Assembly: GCF_030348765.1 (NCBI RefSeq)
Contig: NZ_JAUCEU010000007.1
Span: forward strand, 372,001-436,000
Reading direction: 5' to 3'
DNA from: Neobacillus sp. CF12
GTDB taxonomy: Bacteria; Bacillota; Bacilli; Bacillales; Cytobacillaceae
Length of the DNA: 64,000 nt
A program made the translations under genes and the position numbers. Within the stretch, counting starts at the first letter, position 1, and each line of letters begins with the position of its first letter. Shown here piece after piece: positions 34,521 through 44,219 of this stretch. The notes beneath the pieces are model-generated. The model did not search any database, was not told where the DNA came from, and saw only the letters and a program-made list of their open reading frames with translations.

Positions 34521-35384
34521 ATGCTGCTATTAAGTCTAATTCTTGCCCATCTCATTGCTGATTTTTATTTGCAAACAGATGAAATGGTAATAAATAAAAT
34601 AAAAAATATCAAGAAGCATGTCGGACACCATTTTCTTGCGAATGGACTCGTGCTATTGGGCTATTACCTAATAAACTATAATGGAACTAGTGTTTTTGGG
34701 AGTCTAATTTTTCCGCTGTTTTTTATTGTAATTAGTCATTTTATCATCGACATGTTAAAAATTAAACTCCTTGAAACAATTAAAATTAATAATGAAGAAA
34801 ACCTAAAAAGAGTTAGTTTCTTCTTAATTGATCAACTGCTTCATGTAGTCAGCATTCTTTGTGCAGGACTGTTTTTTTTAGGAATTGGATTTGTAGAAAT
34901 CCATGACTTTTTCCTAGGTGATGAAAAACTGTCCACTATTAACAAAGTGTTATTCATCGTCATTGTAATTATTATCGCAACAAGTGTAAGTGGCCACCTG
35001 ATAAAAATCCTTTTAGGCTCTTTACCAAATCAGCTTTTAACATTTGAGGGTAAATATACATTCAAAAATGAACGGCAAGAAGCTCAATATGCGAATAATC
35101 ATACAGGTAATCGAGCGTTGTCTGAGGAATACAACTATACAATTTTTAGCAAACATGATCTTTCTCGAGGAAAATTAATTGGCTATATTGAGAGATTACT
35201 AGTTTTAGTGTTAACGTTTTATAGCGCTTATCCAGCGATTGGGTTTATCGTTGCTGCCAAGTCGATTGCTCGGTTTAAACAAATGGACGATCGGAACTGG
35301 GCAGAGTATTTTCTGTTGGGTACTTTAACATCGATGTTTATAGGAATCACGCTTGGCATACTTTTACGAGAAGTGCTAACATAG
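34521..35384 (+). CDS. DUF3307 family membrane protein
   Basis: A 287-aa integral membrane protein with about 6-7 hydrophobic segments. The N-terminus LLLSLILAHLIADFYLQTDEM, with conserved His and Asp in the first helix, and the ISHFIIDMLKI segment are typical of the DUF3307 family (His/Asp-rich helices resembling membrane metal-dependent hydrolases). A hydrophilic loop (KNERQEAQYANNHTGNRA) lies between the two halves. The function is unknown. Cotranscribed with the SatD-like gene (20 bp), AGAGAGGAG upstream, terminator directly downstream. Confidence 0.78.
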   Translation: MLLLSLILAHLIADFYLQTDEMVINKIKNIKKHVGHHFLANGLVLLGYYLINYNGTSVFGSLIFPLFFIVISHFIIDMLKIKLLETIKINNEENLKRVSFFLIDQLLHVVSILCAGLFFLGIGFVEIHDFFLGDEKLSTINKVLFIVIVIIIATSVSGHLIKILLGSLPNQLLTFEGKYTFKNERQEAQYANNHTGNRALSEEYNYTIFSKHDLSRGKLIGYIERLLVLVLTFYSAYPAIGFIVAAKSIARFKQMDDRNWAEYFLLGTLTSMFIGITLGILLREVLT

Positions 35385-35418
35385 CACCACTGATTAGGAA
35401 TAATAGTGGTGTTTTTTT
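35385..35418 (+). terminator. Terminator of the satD-DUF3307 operon
   Basis: CACCACT (35385-35391) and AGTGGTG (35405-35411) pair, followed by seven T. The stem begins at the stop codon. Confidence 0.82.
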
Positions 35419-35462
35419 GTAGTTTTAATTTTTTATGTCATAATAACAGAAGGAGGAGGGAA

Positions 35463-35987
35463 ATGAATATGCGTTTGGAAGGAAAGAAAGTTATTAGTCT
35501 TGTGCATCATGATTTTGAAGACCTCGAGCTATGGTATCCAATCCTTAGATTAAGGGAAGAGGGAGCAGTGGTTCATTTAGCAGGTGAGAAGGCTGATGAA
35601 GAATACATAGGAAAATATGGTGTGCCGGCTAAATCGGATTACTCTTATAGTGATATTAAAGGGGAGGATTACGACGCCATTTTGGTTCCGGGTGGCTGGG
35701 CTCCAGATAAGATTCGCCGATTTCCTGAGGTGATTTCACTACTTCAGCATTTCGAAGAAAACCAAAAGCCGATTGGACAAATATGCCATGCTGGCTGGGT
35801 TCTCATTTCTGCGAAGATACTACAGGGTAAGAAAGTAACCAGTACACCTGGGATTAAGGATGATATGGAAAACGCTGGTGCAACTTGGTATGATGAACCG
35901 GTTGTGGTCGACGGACACCTCGTCTCCAGCAGACGCCCGCCAGATTTACCGGATTATTTGCGAGAGTTTATTAAAGTAATCGAATAA
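35463..35987 (+). CDS. DJ-1/PfpI family protein
   Basis: A 174-aa class I glutamine-amidotransferase-like protein. The nucleophile elbow Cys lies in GQICHAGWVL (near residue 104), with the upstream Glu in HHDFEDLELWYP and the oxyanion-side LVPGGWAPDKIRR loop. Such proteins act as stress-response hydrolases or deglycase-like enzymes in the cytosol, and B. subtilis YfkM/YraA are relatives. The start at 35463 follows GAAGGAGGAGG; a second ATG two codons later is also possible. The longer open frame begins inside the preceding terminator. Monocistronic. Confidence 0.85.
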   Translation: MNMRLEGKKVISLVHHDFEDLELWYPILRLREEGAVVHLAGEKADEEYIGKYGVPAKSDYSYSDIKGEDYDAILVPGGWAPDKIRRFPEVISLLQHFEENQKPIGQICHAGWVLISAKILQGKKVTSTPGIKDDMENAGATWYDEPVVVDGHLVSSRRPPDLPDYLREFIKVIE

Positions 35988-36078
35988 AAATAAAGTGTCT
36001 TTAAGCATGATTTCTGGTCTTTTTAGAGATACTTATGGAATGAAATGCTTATTCTTGAAATGAGAGGGAGAATGCAAT

Positions 36079-36351
36079 ATGGCTAATATTGAAGTAGGCG
36101 AAGTGTTTACGATTAGTGATGAGACAGAACAAGAGCAGGAAGTAGAAGTACTAGCTTCCATCAACATAGAAGGCACCAATTATGTGGCTGTTGGGTTTGT
36201 GGAAGATATAAAAGAGGAAACGGAAGATGATATTGATATTTTCTTCCTAAAAGTGGACGAAGACGGAGATCTAACCGCAATCGATAGCGATGAGGAATTT
36301 GATAAAGTTTCTGCGGCTTTTGATGAGATAATGGATGAAGAGGAAGAGTAG
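36079..36351 (+). CDS. DUF1292 family protein
   Basis: A 90-aa very acidic protein, with the core EVFTISDETEQEQEVEVL and YVAVGFVED and a poly-Asp/Glu C-terminus (DEIMDEEEE), characteristic of DUF1292. Its function is unknown; in many Bacillota a relative lies next to yrrK/ruvX. Here it is alone, with GAGAGGGAG upstream and a hairpin downstream. The low codon bias and clean borders support a real gene. Confidence 0.85.
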   Translation: MANIEVGEVFTISDETEQEQEVEVLASINIEGTNYVAVGFVEDIKEETEDDIDIFFLKVDEDGDLTAIDSDEEFDKVSAAFDEIMDEEEE

Positions 36352-36363
36352 TACCTCTTAATT

Positions 36364-36398
36364 AAAAAGGTGTAGAGAAGGTTATCCTCTACACCTTT
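36364..36398. terminator. Terminator between DUF1292 gene and convergent secreted-protein gene
   Basis: 12-bp arms (36366-36377 and 36387-36398). The minus-strand exit has five T (36364-36368), so it chiefly serves the minus-strand gene; the plus-strand exit has only TTT. Confidence 0.8.
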
Positions 36399-36411
36399 AA
36401 ACATTGAACTT

Positions 36412-36810
36412 TTAATTTACAATTTCATTTACAGACTCTTCTTCCTCTTTTGAGGGTAAATCCTGATGAATTCCATTAAAAAACACTTCCATCTTTACAG
36501 TACCATCTGCAGCAATAAAAGGTACACCCACCATCATTATATCCTTAGAAATATTGTATATTACCTCGATATATTCCGCCCCAAGAAAAATATAGCCATT
36601 CTTGAGTTGTTCATTTTTTACAGTTTTAAATTCTGTGCTTTTCAAATGATTAGAAACTATTTTGTTTTTTTCAGCCCCAAAAACTGGTTCAACAATGCAA
36701 CCGCATCCATGTTCTTCGTCATTTTCTTCTGCTTTAACTACATTTCCAGGACCTGCAAGCATTAAGAAAACAATTAAACTCCCACATAATATCGATAAGA
36801 ACTTCTTCAT
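36412..36810 (-). CDS. Secreted hypothetical protein, 132 aa
   Basis: An N-terminal signal peptide is clear: MKK, a hydrophobic core LCGSLIVFLMLAGPG and a probable cleavage after VKA near residue 27. The mature part starts with an acidic stretch and a Cys-Gly-Cys pair (EEHGCGCIVEP), then a beta-rich segment (YIEVIYN, IMMVGVPFIAADG, MEVFFNG) and an acidic tail. A family is not recognised. The CGC pair could bind metal or form a disulfide. AAAAAAGGAGG supports the start. It lies between DUF1292 and rocR genes with no evident link to either. Confidence 0.75.
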   Translation of the reverse strand: MKKFLSILCGSLIVFLMLAGPGNVVKAEENDEEHGCGCIVEPVFGAEKNKIVSNHLKSTEFKTVKNEQLKNGYIFLGAEYIEVIYNISKDIMMVGVPFIAADGTVKMEVFFNGIHQDLPSKEEEESVNEIVN

Positions 36811-36910
36811 TCATTCTCCTCCTTTTTTCGGTCTACTTATATATTCCTTTATTTATCGACATTTTCCTGCGAAAGTTTTGAATATTTTCCGACAATTTCA
36901 CTAGAACTTC

Positions 36911-38335
36911 TTACTCATGCTTTATTTTTAATTTTTTCAACCTATATTGAAGGCTTTGACGGCTAAGTCCGAGTACGTCGGCAGTTTTTGAAATGTTGTA
37001 ATCATTTTTCTCCCAAACATGTTCGATATAGGATTTTTCAAAATAGTCCATTTGGTCCTTAAGGGAAGCAGTTATATCTGCCCGTTCTTTAAGAAAGTTG
37101 TCAACGGAGGTAGAGGCAGTGCTTCTGTCCTTACCCTGCATTTTGCTGCGGTATTGATAGGGAAGATGTGAATAGCGAATGGTATCTTCATCATCCAGAA
37201 TAATATTCATGGCGGCTTCAATAATATGTTCAAGCTCACGAACATTACCGGCCCATTCATACTCCATAAAAGATTGTATCACTTCATCTGATAGCCCTTT
37301 TACGTTCATTTGAAAGAGCTCATTGTATTTCTTAAGAAAATGTTGGACAAGGAGTGGAATATCTTCCTTGCGCTCTCTTAAAGGCGGAATGAAGACAGAA
37401 ACTACTCCAAGACGGTAATATAAATCTTTACGCAAATGATTATTGGTTACGGCATCAATTGGATCCTCGTTAATATTTGCTATTACACGAACATCAACGG
37501 GCGTATCCTTTGTATCCCCAACTCGGCGTATTGTTTTCTCTTGGAGGGCACGCAGCAGTTTTGCCTGAAGGTTTAGATTAAGTGAATTAATCTCATCTAG
37601 TAACAACGTGCCGCCATTTGCCTGTTCGAACAGCCCTGGTTGGTCGATTGCGCCCGTAAAAGCGCCGCGTTTCGTACCGAACAGAAGACTCTCAATTAAA
37701 TTATCAGGTAAGGCTGCACAGTTTTGTGATATAAACGGACCTGAAAATCGATTGCTGGCATTATGAATACTTTGGGCAAACAACTCTTTACCTGTCCCGG
37801 TTTCTCCCACAATTAAGACATAGGAGGAGGTACGTGCTGCACGCTTTGCACCTTCGATCACTTCCTTGATGGAAGAACTTGTTCCTGTAATGCTATCAAA
37901 AGTATATCTAGTGGTGCCTTTAAGCGTGATATTCCCTTTTATTAAACGTTCCAACTTTGTAACATCATTGGCGATTTCAACTGCACCCAGCAACTCTTCG
38001 TTTTCATAAATAGGAATCGTATTGTTGTTGGTCGTAATTTCACGGCCTTTGTTATTAAAATAAGTTTGTTTTACATTCTTTGTCTCTCTTCTATCTTGGA
38101 GCGCTTTTACAAGTGTACTAGATTGATCTTCTTTAAACATAAAGACGTCTAATAAATTCTTATTCATTACATCCTGGATGTCCATCGATTCAATCTGGGC
38201 CATTTTATTATTATAGATGACCGTATTTCCCGAAGCATCTACTGCATGTACCCCAACTTCTACTTCGTCCAAAATCCTTTTATACATCGAGTTAAGTAAC
38301 CGTAAATATTCGATGGTCATTTTCGTATTTTCCAT
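36911..38335 (-). CDS. rocR: Sigma-54-dependent activator RocR
   Basis: A 474-aa enhancer-binding protein: N-terminal PAS-like sensor (about 10-130), AAA+ domain with Walker A GETGTGKE (177-184), the sigma-54 contact loop GAFTGA (224-229) and Walker B LLLDEIN, then a Fis-type helix-turn-helix at the C-terminus (ISKTADVLGLSRQSLQYRLK). It matches B. subtilis RocR, which responds to ornithine or citrulline. The start at 38335 follows AAGGGGAA; the longer open frame upstream runs through the regulatory sites. It is divergent from rocA-rocD-rocG across a region with two palindromes and a sigma-54 promoter. Confidence 0.93.
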   Translation of the reverse strand: MENTKMTIEYLRLLNSMYKRILDEVEVGVHAVDASGNTVIYNNKMAQIESMDIQDVMNKNLLDVFMFKEDQSSTLVKALQDRRETKNVKQTYFNNKGREITTNNNTIPIYENEELLGAVEIANDVTKLERLIKGNITLKGTTRYTFDSITGTSSSIKEVIEGAKRAARTSSYVLIVGETGTGKELFAQSIHNASNRFSGPFISQNCAALPDNLIESLLFGTKRGAFTGAIDQPGLFEQANGGTLLLDEINSLNLNLQAKLLRALQEKTIRRVGDTKDTPVDVRVIANINEDPIDAVTNNHLRKDLYYRLGVVSVFIPPLRERKEDIPLLVQHFLKKYNELFQMNVKGLSDEVIQSFMEYEWAGNVRELEHIIEAAMNIILDDEDTIRYSHLPYQYRSKMQGKDRSTASTSVDNFLKERADITASLKDQMDYFEKSYIEHVWEKNDYNISKTADVLGLSRQSLQYRLKKLKIKHE

Positions 38336-38390
38336 GAAAGTATTCCCCTTATTGTTTATGTTTCTATTAAAACAGAAAATATAAAACAGT

Positions 38391-38446
38391 GCAAAATAAT
38401 TTTGCGTTTCAAATAATTTAATTTTTTTGCGCAAAATTATTTTGCG
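38391..38446. promoter_or_regulatory. Two RocR-type upstream activating sequences
   Basis: Palindromes GCAAAATAATTTTGC (38391-38405) and CGCAAAATTATTTTGCG (38430-38446) have centres 40 bp apart, close to four helical turns. They lie 42-97 bp upstream of the sigma-54 promoter. The tandem arrangement matches the RocR sites of B. subtilis roc operons. The first copy is also 55 bp from the rocR start, so it may autoregulate. Confidence 0.85.
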
Positions 38447-38487
38447 GTTACTAATATAAATCCCTTAGTAATATAGCATTTCGTACT

Positions 38488-38504
38488 TGGCACGGAACTT
38501 GCAT
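38488..38504 (+). promoter_or_regulatory. Sigma-54 (SigL) promoter of rocADG
   Basis: TGGCAC-N5-TTGCAT (38488-38504) is a full match to the -24/-12 consensus, with the GG and GC dinucleotides 10 bp apart. It lies 38 bp upstream of the rocA ATG. Confidence 0.95.
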
Positions 38505-38541
38505 CAATACATTTTGTACAAACAACAAGGGGGATAAAAAA

Positions 38542-40086
38542 ATGAAACCGTATACGCATGAACCATTTACTAATTTTGCAGATGAAACAAATAAGGAAGC
38601 ATTTCAACAAGCACTTTCATATGTTCAATCCCAGTTAGGAAAAGAATATCCAGTTGTGATTGGCGGGGAGTCTTTTACAACTGATAAAAAAGTTCAATCT
38701 ATTAATCCAGCAAATAAAGAAGAAGTCATCGGAAGTGTTTCGATGGCAGACCAAGAACTTGCAGAAAAAGCAATGCAAACTGCAATAACTGCATTTGATT
38801 CTTGGAAAAAATGGAAGCCGGAGCACCGAGCAAACATTCTATTCCGTGCTGCAGCAATGTTACGCCGCCGTAAACATGAATTCTCTGCTTATCTTGTAAA
38901 AGAAGCTGGAAAGCCGTGGAAGGAAGCGGATGCCGACACAGCTGAAGCGATTGATTTTATCGAGTATTACGGTCGTCAGATGCTCCGCATAAAAGAAGGT
39001 TCTCCTGTACAAAGCCGTGATGGAGAATACAATCAGTATCACTATATCCCACTCGGTGTAGGAATCATTATTTCGCCATTTAACTTCCCATTGGCAATAA
39101 TGGCAGGAACAACAGTTGCAGCCATTGTCTCTGGTAACACCGTTTTACTAAAGCCAGCAAATTCAACACCAATTGTGGCTGCAAAATTTGTAGAGCTTAT
39201 GCATGAAGCTGGCCTGCCAAATGGAGTATTAAACTTTGTACCAGGCAGCGGAGCTCAAATTGGGGATTACTTAGTTGACCACCCAAAAACTCGTTTTGTT
39301 TCCTTTACAGGTTCGCGCGAGGTAGGCTGCCGTATCAATGAACGGGCTGCAAAAGTTAACCCAGGACAAATTTGGATTAAACGTGTTATCGCTGAAATGG
39401 GCGGTAAAGATACCGTTGTTGTAGATAATGATGCTGATTTAGATTTAGCAGCAGCAAGTATTGTTTACTCTGCATTTGGATTTTCAGGTCAAAAATGTTC
39501 TGCAGGCTCTCGTGCGGTTGTTCATCAAGATGTTTATGATGAAGTACTAGAAAAAGCAGTAACCTTAACAAGAAAACTTACACTTGGTAACCCGGAAGAT
39601 CTAGGTAATTACATGGGTCCAGTGATAGATGATAAATCATTTAAGAAAATCATGAACTATATTGAAGTGGGTAAACAAGAAGGCAGGTTAATGACGGGTG
39701 GAGAGGGCGATGACTCCAAGGGTTACTTTATTCAACCAACGATTATCGCTGATCTAGATGAAAATGCTCGACTCATGCAAGAGGAGATTTTTGGACCAGT
39801 TGTTGGTTTCTCTAAAGCACGTGACTTTGACCATATGATGAAAATTGCTAACAACACAGACTACGGTTTAACGGGTGCTCTTATTTCAAATAACCGTGAG
39901 CATATTGAACGTGCCCGTGAAGAATTTCATGTAGGAAATCTTTACTTTAACCGTACATGTACGGGAGCGATTGTTGGTTATCAGCCATTTGGCGGATTCA
40001 ACATGTCTGGAACCGATTCTAAAGCAGGCGGTCCTGATTATTTACTTCTCCATATGCAAGCAAAAACAACTTCTGAAACACTTTAA
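38542..40086 (+). CDS. rocA: L-glutamate gamma-semialdehyde (P5C) dehydrogenase
   Basis: A 514-aa aldehyde dehydrogenase of the RocA/PutC type. The N-terminus ([14 protein letters not shown]) is typical of Bacillus Roc[15 protein letters not shown] is near residue 175, the catalytic Cys is in [11 protein letters not shown], and EEIFGPVVG is near the C-terminal third. It oxidises glutamate semialdehyde to glutamate with NAD+. It is the first gene of an operon under SigL and RocR, with ACAAGGGGGA as ribosome binding site. rocD follows after 12 bp. Confidence 0.96.
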   Translation: MKPYTHEPFTNFADETNKEAFQQALSYVQSQLGKEYPVVIGGESFTTDKKVQSINPANKEEVIGSVSMADQELAEKAMQTAITAFDSWKKWKPEHRANILFRAAAMLRRRKHEFSAYLVKEAGKPWKEADADTAEAIDFIEYYGRQMLRIKEGSPVQSRDGEYNQYHYIPLGVGIIISPFNFPLAIMAGTTVAAIVSGNTVLLKPANSTPIVAAKFVELMHEAGLPNGVLNFVPGSGAQIGDYLVDHPKTRFVSFTGSREVGCRINERAAKVNPGQIWIKRVIAEMGGKDTVVVDNDADLDLAAASIVYSAFGFSGQKCSAGSRAVVHQDVYDEVLEKAVTLTRKLTLGNPEDLGNYMGPVIDDKSFKKIMNYIEVGKQEGRLMTGGEGDDSKGYFIQPTIIADLDENARLMQEEIFGPVVGFSKARDFDHMMKIANNTDYGLTGALISNNREHIERAREEFHVGNLYFNRTCTGAIVGYQPFGGFNMSGTDSKAGGPDYLLLHMQAKTTSETL

Positions 40087-40098
40087 GGGGGAAATGAA

Positions 40099-41301
40099 AT
40101 GAATTCTACTATTAATAAAACAACCGAAATTATCGAACAAACACAAAAATTTGGGGCCAATAACTATCATCCGCTGCCAATCGTTGTATCTAAGGCAGAG
40201 GGAGTTTGGGTTGAAAGTCCAGAAGGAAACCGCTACATGGATATGCTAAGTGCATATTCTGCGGTAAACCAAGGACATCGTCATCCTAAAATCATTCAAG
40301 CCTTAAAAGACCAGGCCGATAAAGTAACATTAACATCCCGTGCTTTTCATAATGACCAACTTGGTCCGTGGTATGAGAAGATTTGTAAATTAACGAATAA
40401 AGAAATGGCACTCCCAATGAATACAGGTGCTGAAGCAGTTGAAACTGCCCTTAAAGCCGCTCGCCGCTGGAGCTATGATGTGAAGGGAATAGCTGAAAAT
40501 CAAGCAGAAATTATCGCTTGTACAGGTAATTTCCACGGCCGGACAATGGGTGCTGTTTCGTTATCTTCTGACCCAGAATATAAGCGCGGATTTGGGCCAA
40601 TGCTTCCAGGAATTAAACTAATTCCTTATGGAGATCTTGAGGCATTAAAAGCAGCCATCACTCCTAACACAGCAGCATTTTTGATCGAACCAATTCAAGG
40701 TGAAGCTGGAATTATTTTACCTCCTGAAGGATTCTTAAAAGCAGCATCTGACTTATGTAAAGAAAACAATGTATTATTTATTGCTGATGAAATCCAAGTT
40801 GGCTTAGCACGTACAGGTAAAATGTTTGCCACAGAATGGGAAGAAGTTAACCCTGACATGTTAATTTTAGGAAAAGCACTAGGCGGTGGCGTATTCCCAA
40901 TTTCTTGTGTTGTTGCCAATTCAGATGTATTAGGAGTATTTAATCCTGGTTCACATGGTTCTACATTCGGAGGAAATCCACTTGCATGTGCTGTGTCAAT
41001 TGCTGCATTAGAAGTAATTGAGGACGAAAATCTAGCTCAACGTTCTTTAGAATTAGGAGAGTATTTCCTAGAACAATTAAAAGCAATTACTAGTCCTGCA
41101 ATAAAAGAAATAAGAGGCAGAGGTTTATTTATTGGTGTGGAGTTGACAAAAGATGCACGACCATACTGCGAACAGTTAAAGGAAGAGGGCTTATTATGTA
41201 AAGAAACGCATGATACCGTTATTCGCTTCGCGCCACCGCTTATCATTACGAAGGAAGAAATTGATTGGGCAGTTGAGAAAATCACTAAGGTTTTAGCATA
41301 A
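40099..41301 (+). CDS. rocD: Ornithine aminotransferase
   Basis: A 400-aa class III PLP aminotransferase with [13 protein letters not shown] (cofactor phosphate loop), [14 protein letters not shown] (Asp contacting the pyridine) and the Schiff-base Lys in [10 protein letters not shown]. It converts ornithine and 2-oxoglutarate to glutamate semialdehyde and glutamate, feeding RocA. It is 12 bp after rocA with AAGGGGG upstream and 32 bp before rocG. The order A-D-G is unlike B. subtilis, where rocD belongs to rocDEF and rocG stands alone. Confidence 0.95.
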   Translation: MNSTINKTTEIIEQTQKFGANNYHPLPIVVSKAEGVWVESPEGNRYMDMLSAYSAVNQGHRHPKIIQALKDQADKVTLTSRAFHNDQLGPWYEKICKLTNKEMALPMNTGAEAVETALKAARRWSYDVKGIAENQAEIIACTGNFHGRTMGAVSLSSDPEYKRGFGPMLPGIKLIPYGDLEALKAAITPNTAAFLIEPIQGEAGIILPPEGFLKAASDLCKENNVLFIADEIQVGLARTGKMFATEWEEVNPDMLILGKALGGGVFPISCVVANSDVLGVFNPGSHGSTFGGNPLACAVSIAALEVIEDENLAQRSLELGEYFLEQLKAITSPAIKEIRGRGLFIGVELTKDARPYCEQLKEEGLLCKETHDTVIRFAPPLIITKEEIDWAVEKITKVLA

Positions 41302-41333
41302 GTACTATATTACTAAACTACGAGGTGTCGGGC

Positions 41334-42626
41334 ATGTCTGTTAGGACTGTGATGAATGAAATGTCAAAAGAACAGCAAAAGGAAAAAGAATCTTTAAACT
41401 TATTCTACTCTACGCAAACGGTCATACAAGAAGCATTAACGAAGTTAGGCTATAATAGTGAAATGTATGAGCTATTGAAAGAACCGATTCGATTATTGAC
41501 AGTAAGAATTCCAGTTCGTATGGATGATGGAACAGTTAAAATCTTTACCGGGTACCGTTCACAGCATAACGATGCGGTTGGACCTACAAAGGGAGGCGTA
41601 CGCTTTCATCCTGACGTGGATGAAGCGGAGGTAAAAGCCTTATCGATTTGGATGAGTTTAAAGTGTGGGATTACTAACCTTCCTTATGGCGGAGGTAAAG
41701 GCGGTATCATCTGTGACCCAAGGACAATGTCTTTCAGAGAGCTTGAGAGATTAAGTCGAGGTTATGTTCGAGCGATTAGTCAGATTGTAGGACCAACAAA
41801 AGATATTCCGGCACCGGATGTTTATACAAACTCACAAATCATGGCATGGATGATGGATGAATATAGTCGTCTGCGTGAGTTTGACTCGCCAGGTTTTATT
41901 ACTGGTAAACCCCTTGTATTAGGTGGTTCCCATGGACGTGAAACCGCAACGGCTCGTGGTGTGACCATGTGTATAAATGAAGCGGTTAAGAAAATAGGAA
42001 AAGATCTACAAGGAGCTCGAGTGGTTATCCAAGGTTTTGGAAACGCAGGCAGCTACTTAGCTAAATTTATGCATGACGCTGGAGCAAAGGTGGTCGCTGT
42101 TTCCGATGTATACGGCGGAGTATATGATCCAGATGGACTCGATATCGATTATTTACTTGATAGAAGAGATAGTTTTGGCACCTTCTCACAGTTATTTACC
42201 GATACAATCAGCAATCAGGAATTACTAGAATTAGAATGTGACATCCTGGTACCTGCTGCGATCTCGAACCAAATCACCGAAGCGAATGCTGCTAAAATTA
42301 AAGCAAGCGTTGTTGTTGAGGCAGCCAATGGGCCTACCACTCTTGAAGCAACAAAAATCTTAACAGAACGTGGAATTCTCCTTGTTCCGGATATTCTAGC
42401 AAGTGCGGGCGGCGTAACAGTATCCTATTTTGAATGGGTACAAAACAATCAAGGTTACTATTGGTCTGAAGAAGAGGTCATGGAAAAGCTTGAGAGGGTA
42501 ATGGTTAGTTCTTTTGACACGATTTATCAACAAGCTCTGGCCCACCAAGTGGATATGAGATTAGCGGCTTATATGGTTGGAATTAAAAAAGTAGCAGAGG
42601 CTTCACGTTTTAGAGGCTGGGTGTAG
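41334..42626 (+). CDS. rocG: Catabolic NAD-specific glutamate dehydrogenase
   Basis: A 430-aa hexameric-type glutamate dehydrogenase almost colinear with B. subtilis RocG: RSQHNDAVGPTKGG (substrate site), LPYGGGKGG with the catalytic-region Lys, VIQGFGNAGSYLAK (NAD-binding) and ASRFRGWV at the very end. It deaminates glutamate to 2-oxoglutarate and ammonia. The ATG at 41334 has GAGGTG six bases upstream; an in-frame GTG (41325) overlaps that site. As the third gene of the roc operon it completes ornithine-to-2-oxoglutarate catabolism. RocG of B. subtilis also binds the regulator GltC; whether this one does is unknown. Confidence 0.95.
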   Translation: MSVRTVMNEMSKEQQKEKESLNLFYSTQTVIQEALTKLGYNSEMYELLKEPIRLLTVRIPVRMDDGTVKIFTGYRSQHNDAVGPTKGGVRFHPDVDEAEVKALSIWMSLKCGITNLPYGGGKGGIICDPRTMSFRELERLSRGYVRAISQIVGPTKDIPAPDVYTNSQIMAWMMDEYSRLREFDSPGFITGKPLVLGGSHGRETATARGVTMCINEAVKKIGKDLQGARVVIQGFGNAGSYLAKFMHDAGAKVVAVSDVYGGVYDPDGLDIDYLLDRRDSFGTFSQLFTDTISNQELLELECDILVPAAISNQITEANAAKIKASVVVEAANGPTTLEATKILTERGILLVPDILASAGGVTVSYFEWVQNNQGYYWSEEEVMEKLERVMVSSFDTIYQQALAHQVDMRLAAYMVGIKKVAEASRFRGWV

Positions 42627-42644
42627 ACTAAATATCTTAAAAAC

Positions 42645-42677
42645 ACTCTTTCCTACGAACAGGAAAGAGTATTTTTT
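42645..42677. terminator. Terminator of rocADG, likely bidirectional
   Basis: Perfect 10-bp arms (42645-42654 and 42661-42670) with a 6-nt loop and AT plus six T. There is an A-run on the other side for the convergent aldehyde dehydrogenase gene. Confidence 0.9.
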
Positions 42678-42710
42678 GTTAAATTGCATTAATATTTTTT
42701 CATTTTGCTT

Positions 42711-44078
42711 TTACTTAATAAAGCGTTTTATTTGTTTTAATGCATCTTTTCGATTTGGATATCTAAATGGTAAGTCAAAGGTAGTCGTTTGCTTTAAGAT
42801 ACTTTTCTGATGTGAAAAAACATCGAAACTACCTCTGCCATGGTAGGCGCCAATTCCACTTTCACCAACACCGCCAAAGGGAAGGTAAGGCGAACTAAGG
42901 TGCATGACGGTGTCGTTGATACAGCCCCCGCCAAAAGAGATAGAATTTAAAATGGTTCCTTGGAATTCATTACTTTCAGAGAAAATATAAAGAGCCAATG
43001 GTTTTGGATGTTCGTTAATTTTATTAATCATGGTTAATTCGTCATCATATTCAAGAACAGGGAGGACCGGCCCGAAAATTTCCTCTTGCATTACCGGATC
43101 ATCCCAAGTGACACCTCCAAGGATGGTCGGCTCAATCGTTAAAGTATCACTAGAAAAATTACCGCCATGAAGAATTTCTCCGCTCGAAAGAAGGCTAGTC
43201 ACACGATTGAAATGACGTTCACTCACAATCCTCGTGAATTCACCGTTCTTAACAACCTCCTTATATAGTTCATTAATGGTTTCTTTGAATGTTCCTATAA
43301 ACTCCTTTTTAATGTCCTTGTGGACATACAAATAGTCAGGTGCTACACAGGTTTGTCCAGCATTGATGAACTTACCCCAAGCAATCCGTTTTGCCGCTAA
43401 TTTGAGATTGGCGTCATGATGAACAATACAAGGACTTTTTCCTCCTAGTTCAAGAGTAACAGGAGTTAAGTGCTTTGCGGCCGCTTCCATTATCACTTTT
43501 CCAACGGCAACACTTCCAGTAAAAAAGATATAATCAAACTTTTCTTTTAGTAAGAGTTGTGTGGTATCTGCATCTCCCTGGACAACTGTAATGTACTCTG
43601 CAGGGAAGGTTTTATGAATAAGTTTTGACATAAGCTTTGATGTTTCTGGTGTTAATTCAGAGGGTTTAAGTACAGCACAATTCCCAGCGGCAATCGCACC
43701 AATAACAGGAGCAATGGCAAGTTGTAAAGGATAATTCCAAGGCGAAATAACCAATACAACCCCGTAAGGTTCAGAATAAATATAGCCCTTCGATCCAATT
43801 TGAGTTAGGGCAGTTTTTACTTTTCTAGGCTGAGTCCAATCTCTTATATGTTTTAAAGTAAAACGGATTTCTTCTAACAAAATCCCCATTTCGCTAATAT
43901 AAGAGTCAAAATCACTCTTATTCAAATCCTTTTTAAGTGCTGCCATCAGCTCCGTTTCATGTGAGCGAATCATGTTCCCTAAGGAAGTTAATGCTTCAAT
44001 TCTGAATGAAATATCTTTTGTTTTTCCAGATTGAAAGAAATCCCGCTGCGCTTTCAATAAATGACTAAAACCTTCCAT
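42711..44078 (-). CDS. Aldehyde dehydrogenase, YwdH-like (class 3 type)
   Basis: A 455-aa class 3-type aldehyde dehydrogenase: ISPWNYPLQLAIAP near 110, the catalytic Glu in LELGGKSP, the catalytic Cys in NAGQTCVAPDY, and [10 protein letters not shown]. The short length with a C-terminal hydrophobic/basic tail resembles fatty-aldehyde dehydrogenases and B. subtilis YwdH. It would oxidise medium- or long-chain aldehydes with NAD(P). The start at 44078 has AGGAGGTGG; the upstream extension of the open frame lacks one. Divergent from a small unknown gene. Confidence 0.88.
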   Translation of the reverse strand: MEGFSHLLKAQRDFFQSGKTKDISFRIEALTSLGNMIRSHETELMAALKKDLNKSDFDSYISEMGILLEEIRFTLKHIRDWTQPRKVKTALTQIGSKGYIYSEPYGVVLVISPWNYPLQLAIAPVIGAIAAGNCAVLKPSELTPETSKLMSKLIHKTFPAEYITVVQGDADTTQLLLKEKFDYIFFTGSVAVGKVIMEAAAKHLTPVTLELGGKSPCIVHHDANLKLAAKRIAWGKFINAGQTCVAPDYLYVHKDIKKEFIGTFKETINELYKEVVKNGEFTRIVSERHFNRVTSLLSSGEILHGGNFSSDTLTIEPTILGGVTWDDPVMQEEIFGPVLPVLEYDDELTMINKINEHPKPLALYIFSESNEFQGTILNSISFGGGCINDTVMHLSSPYLPFGGVGESGIGAYHGRGSFDVFSHQKSILKQTTTFDLPFRYPNRKDALKQIKRFIK

Positions 44079-44219
44079 ACTCCACCTCCTCAAAGATAAT
44101 GATATTCTATCACATCTTCCTTTCATAACCAGATTTGATTTGAGCGAAATGGAATATTTTTGTATGAATAAAAATAATTGGAGAATACTATACCTAAACA
44201 GCAAAGAAGGAGATTGTAA

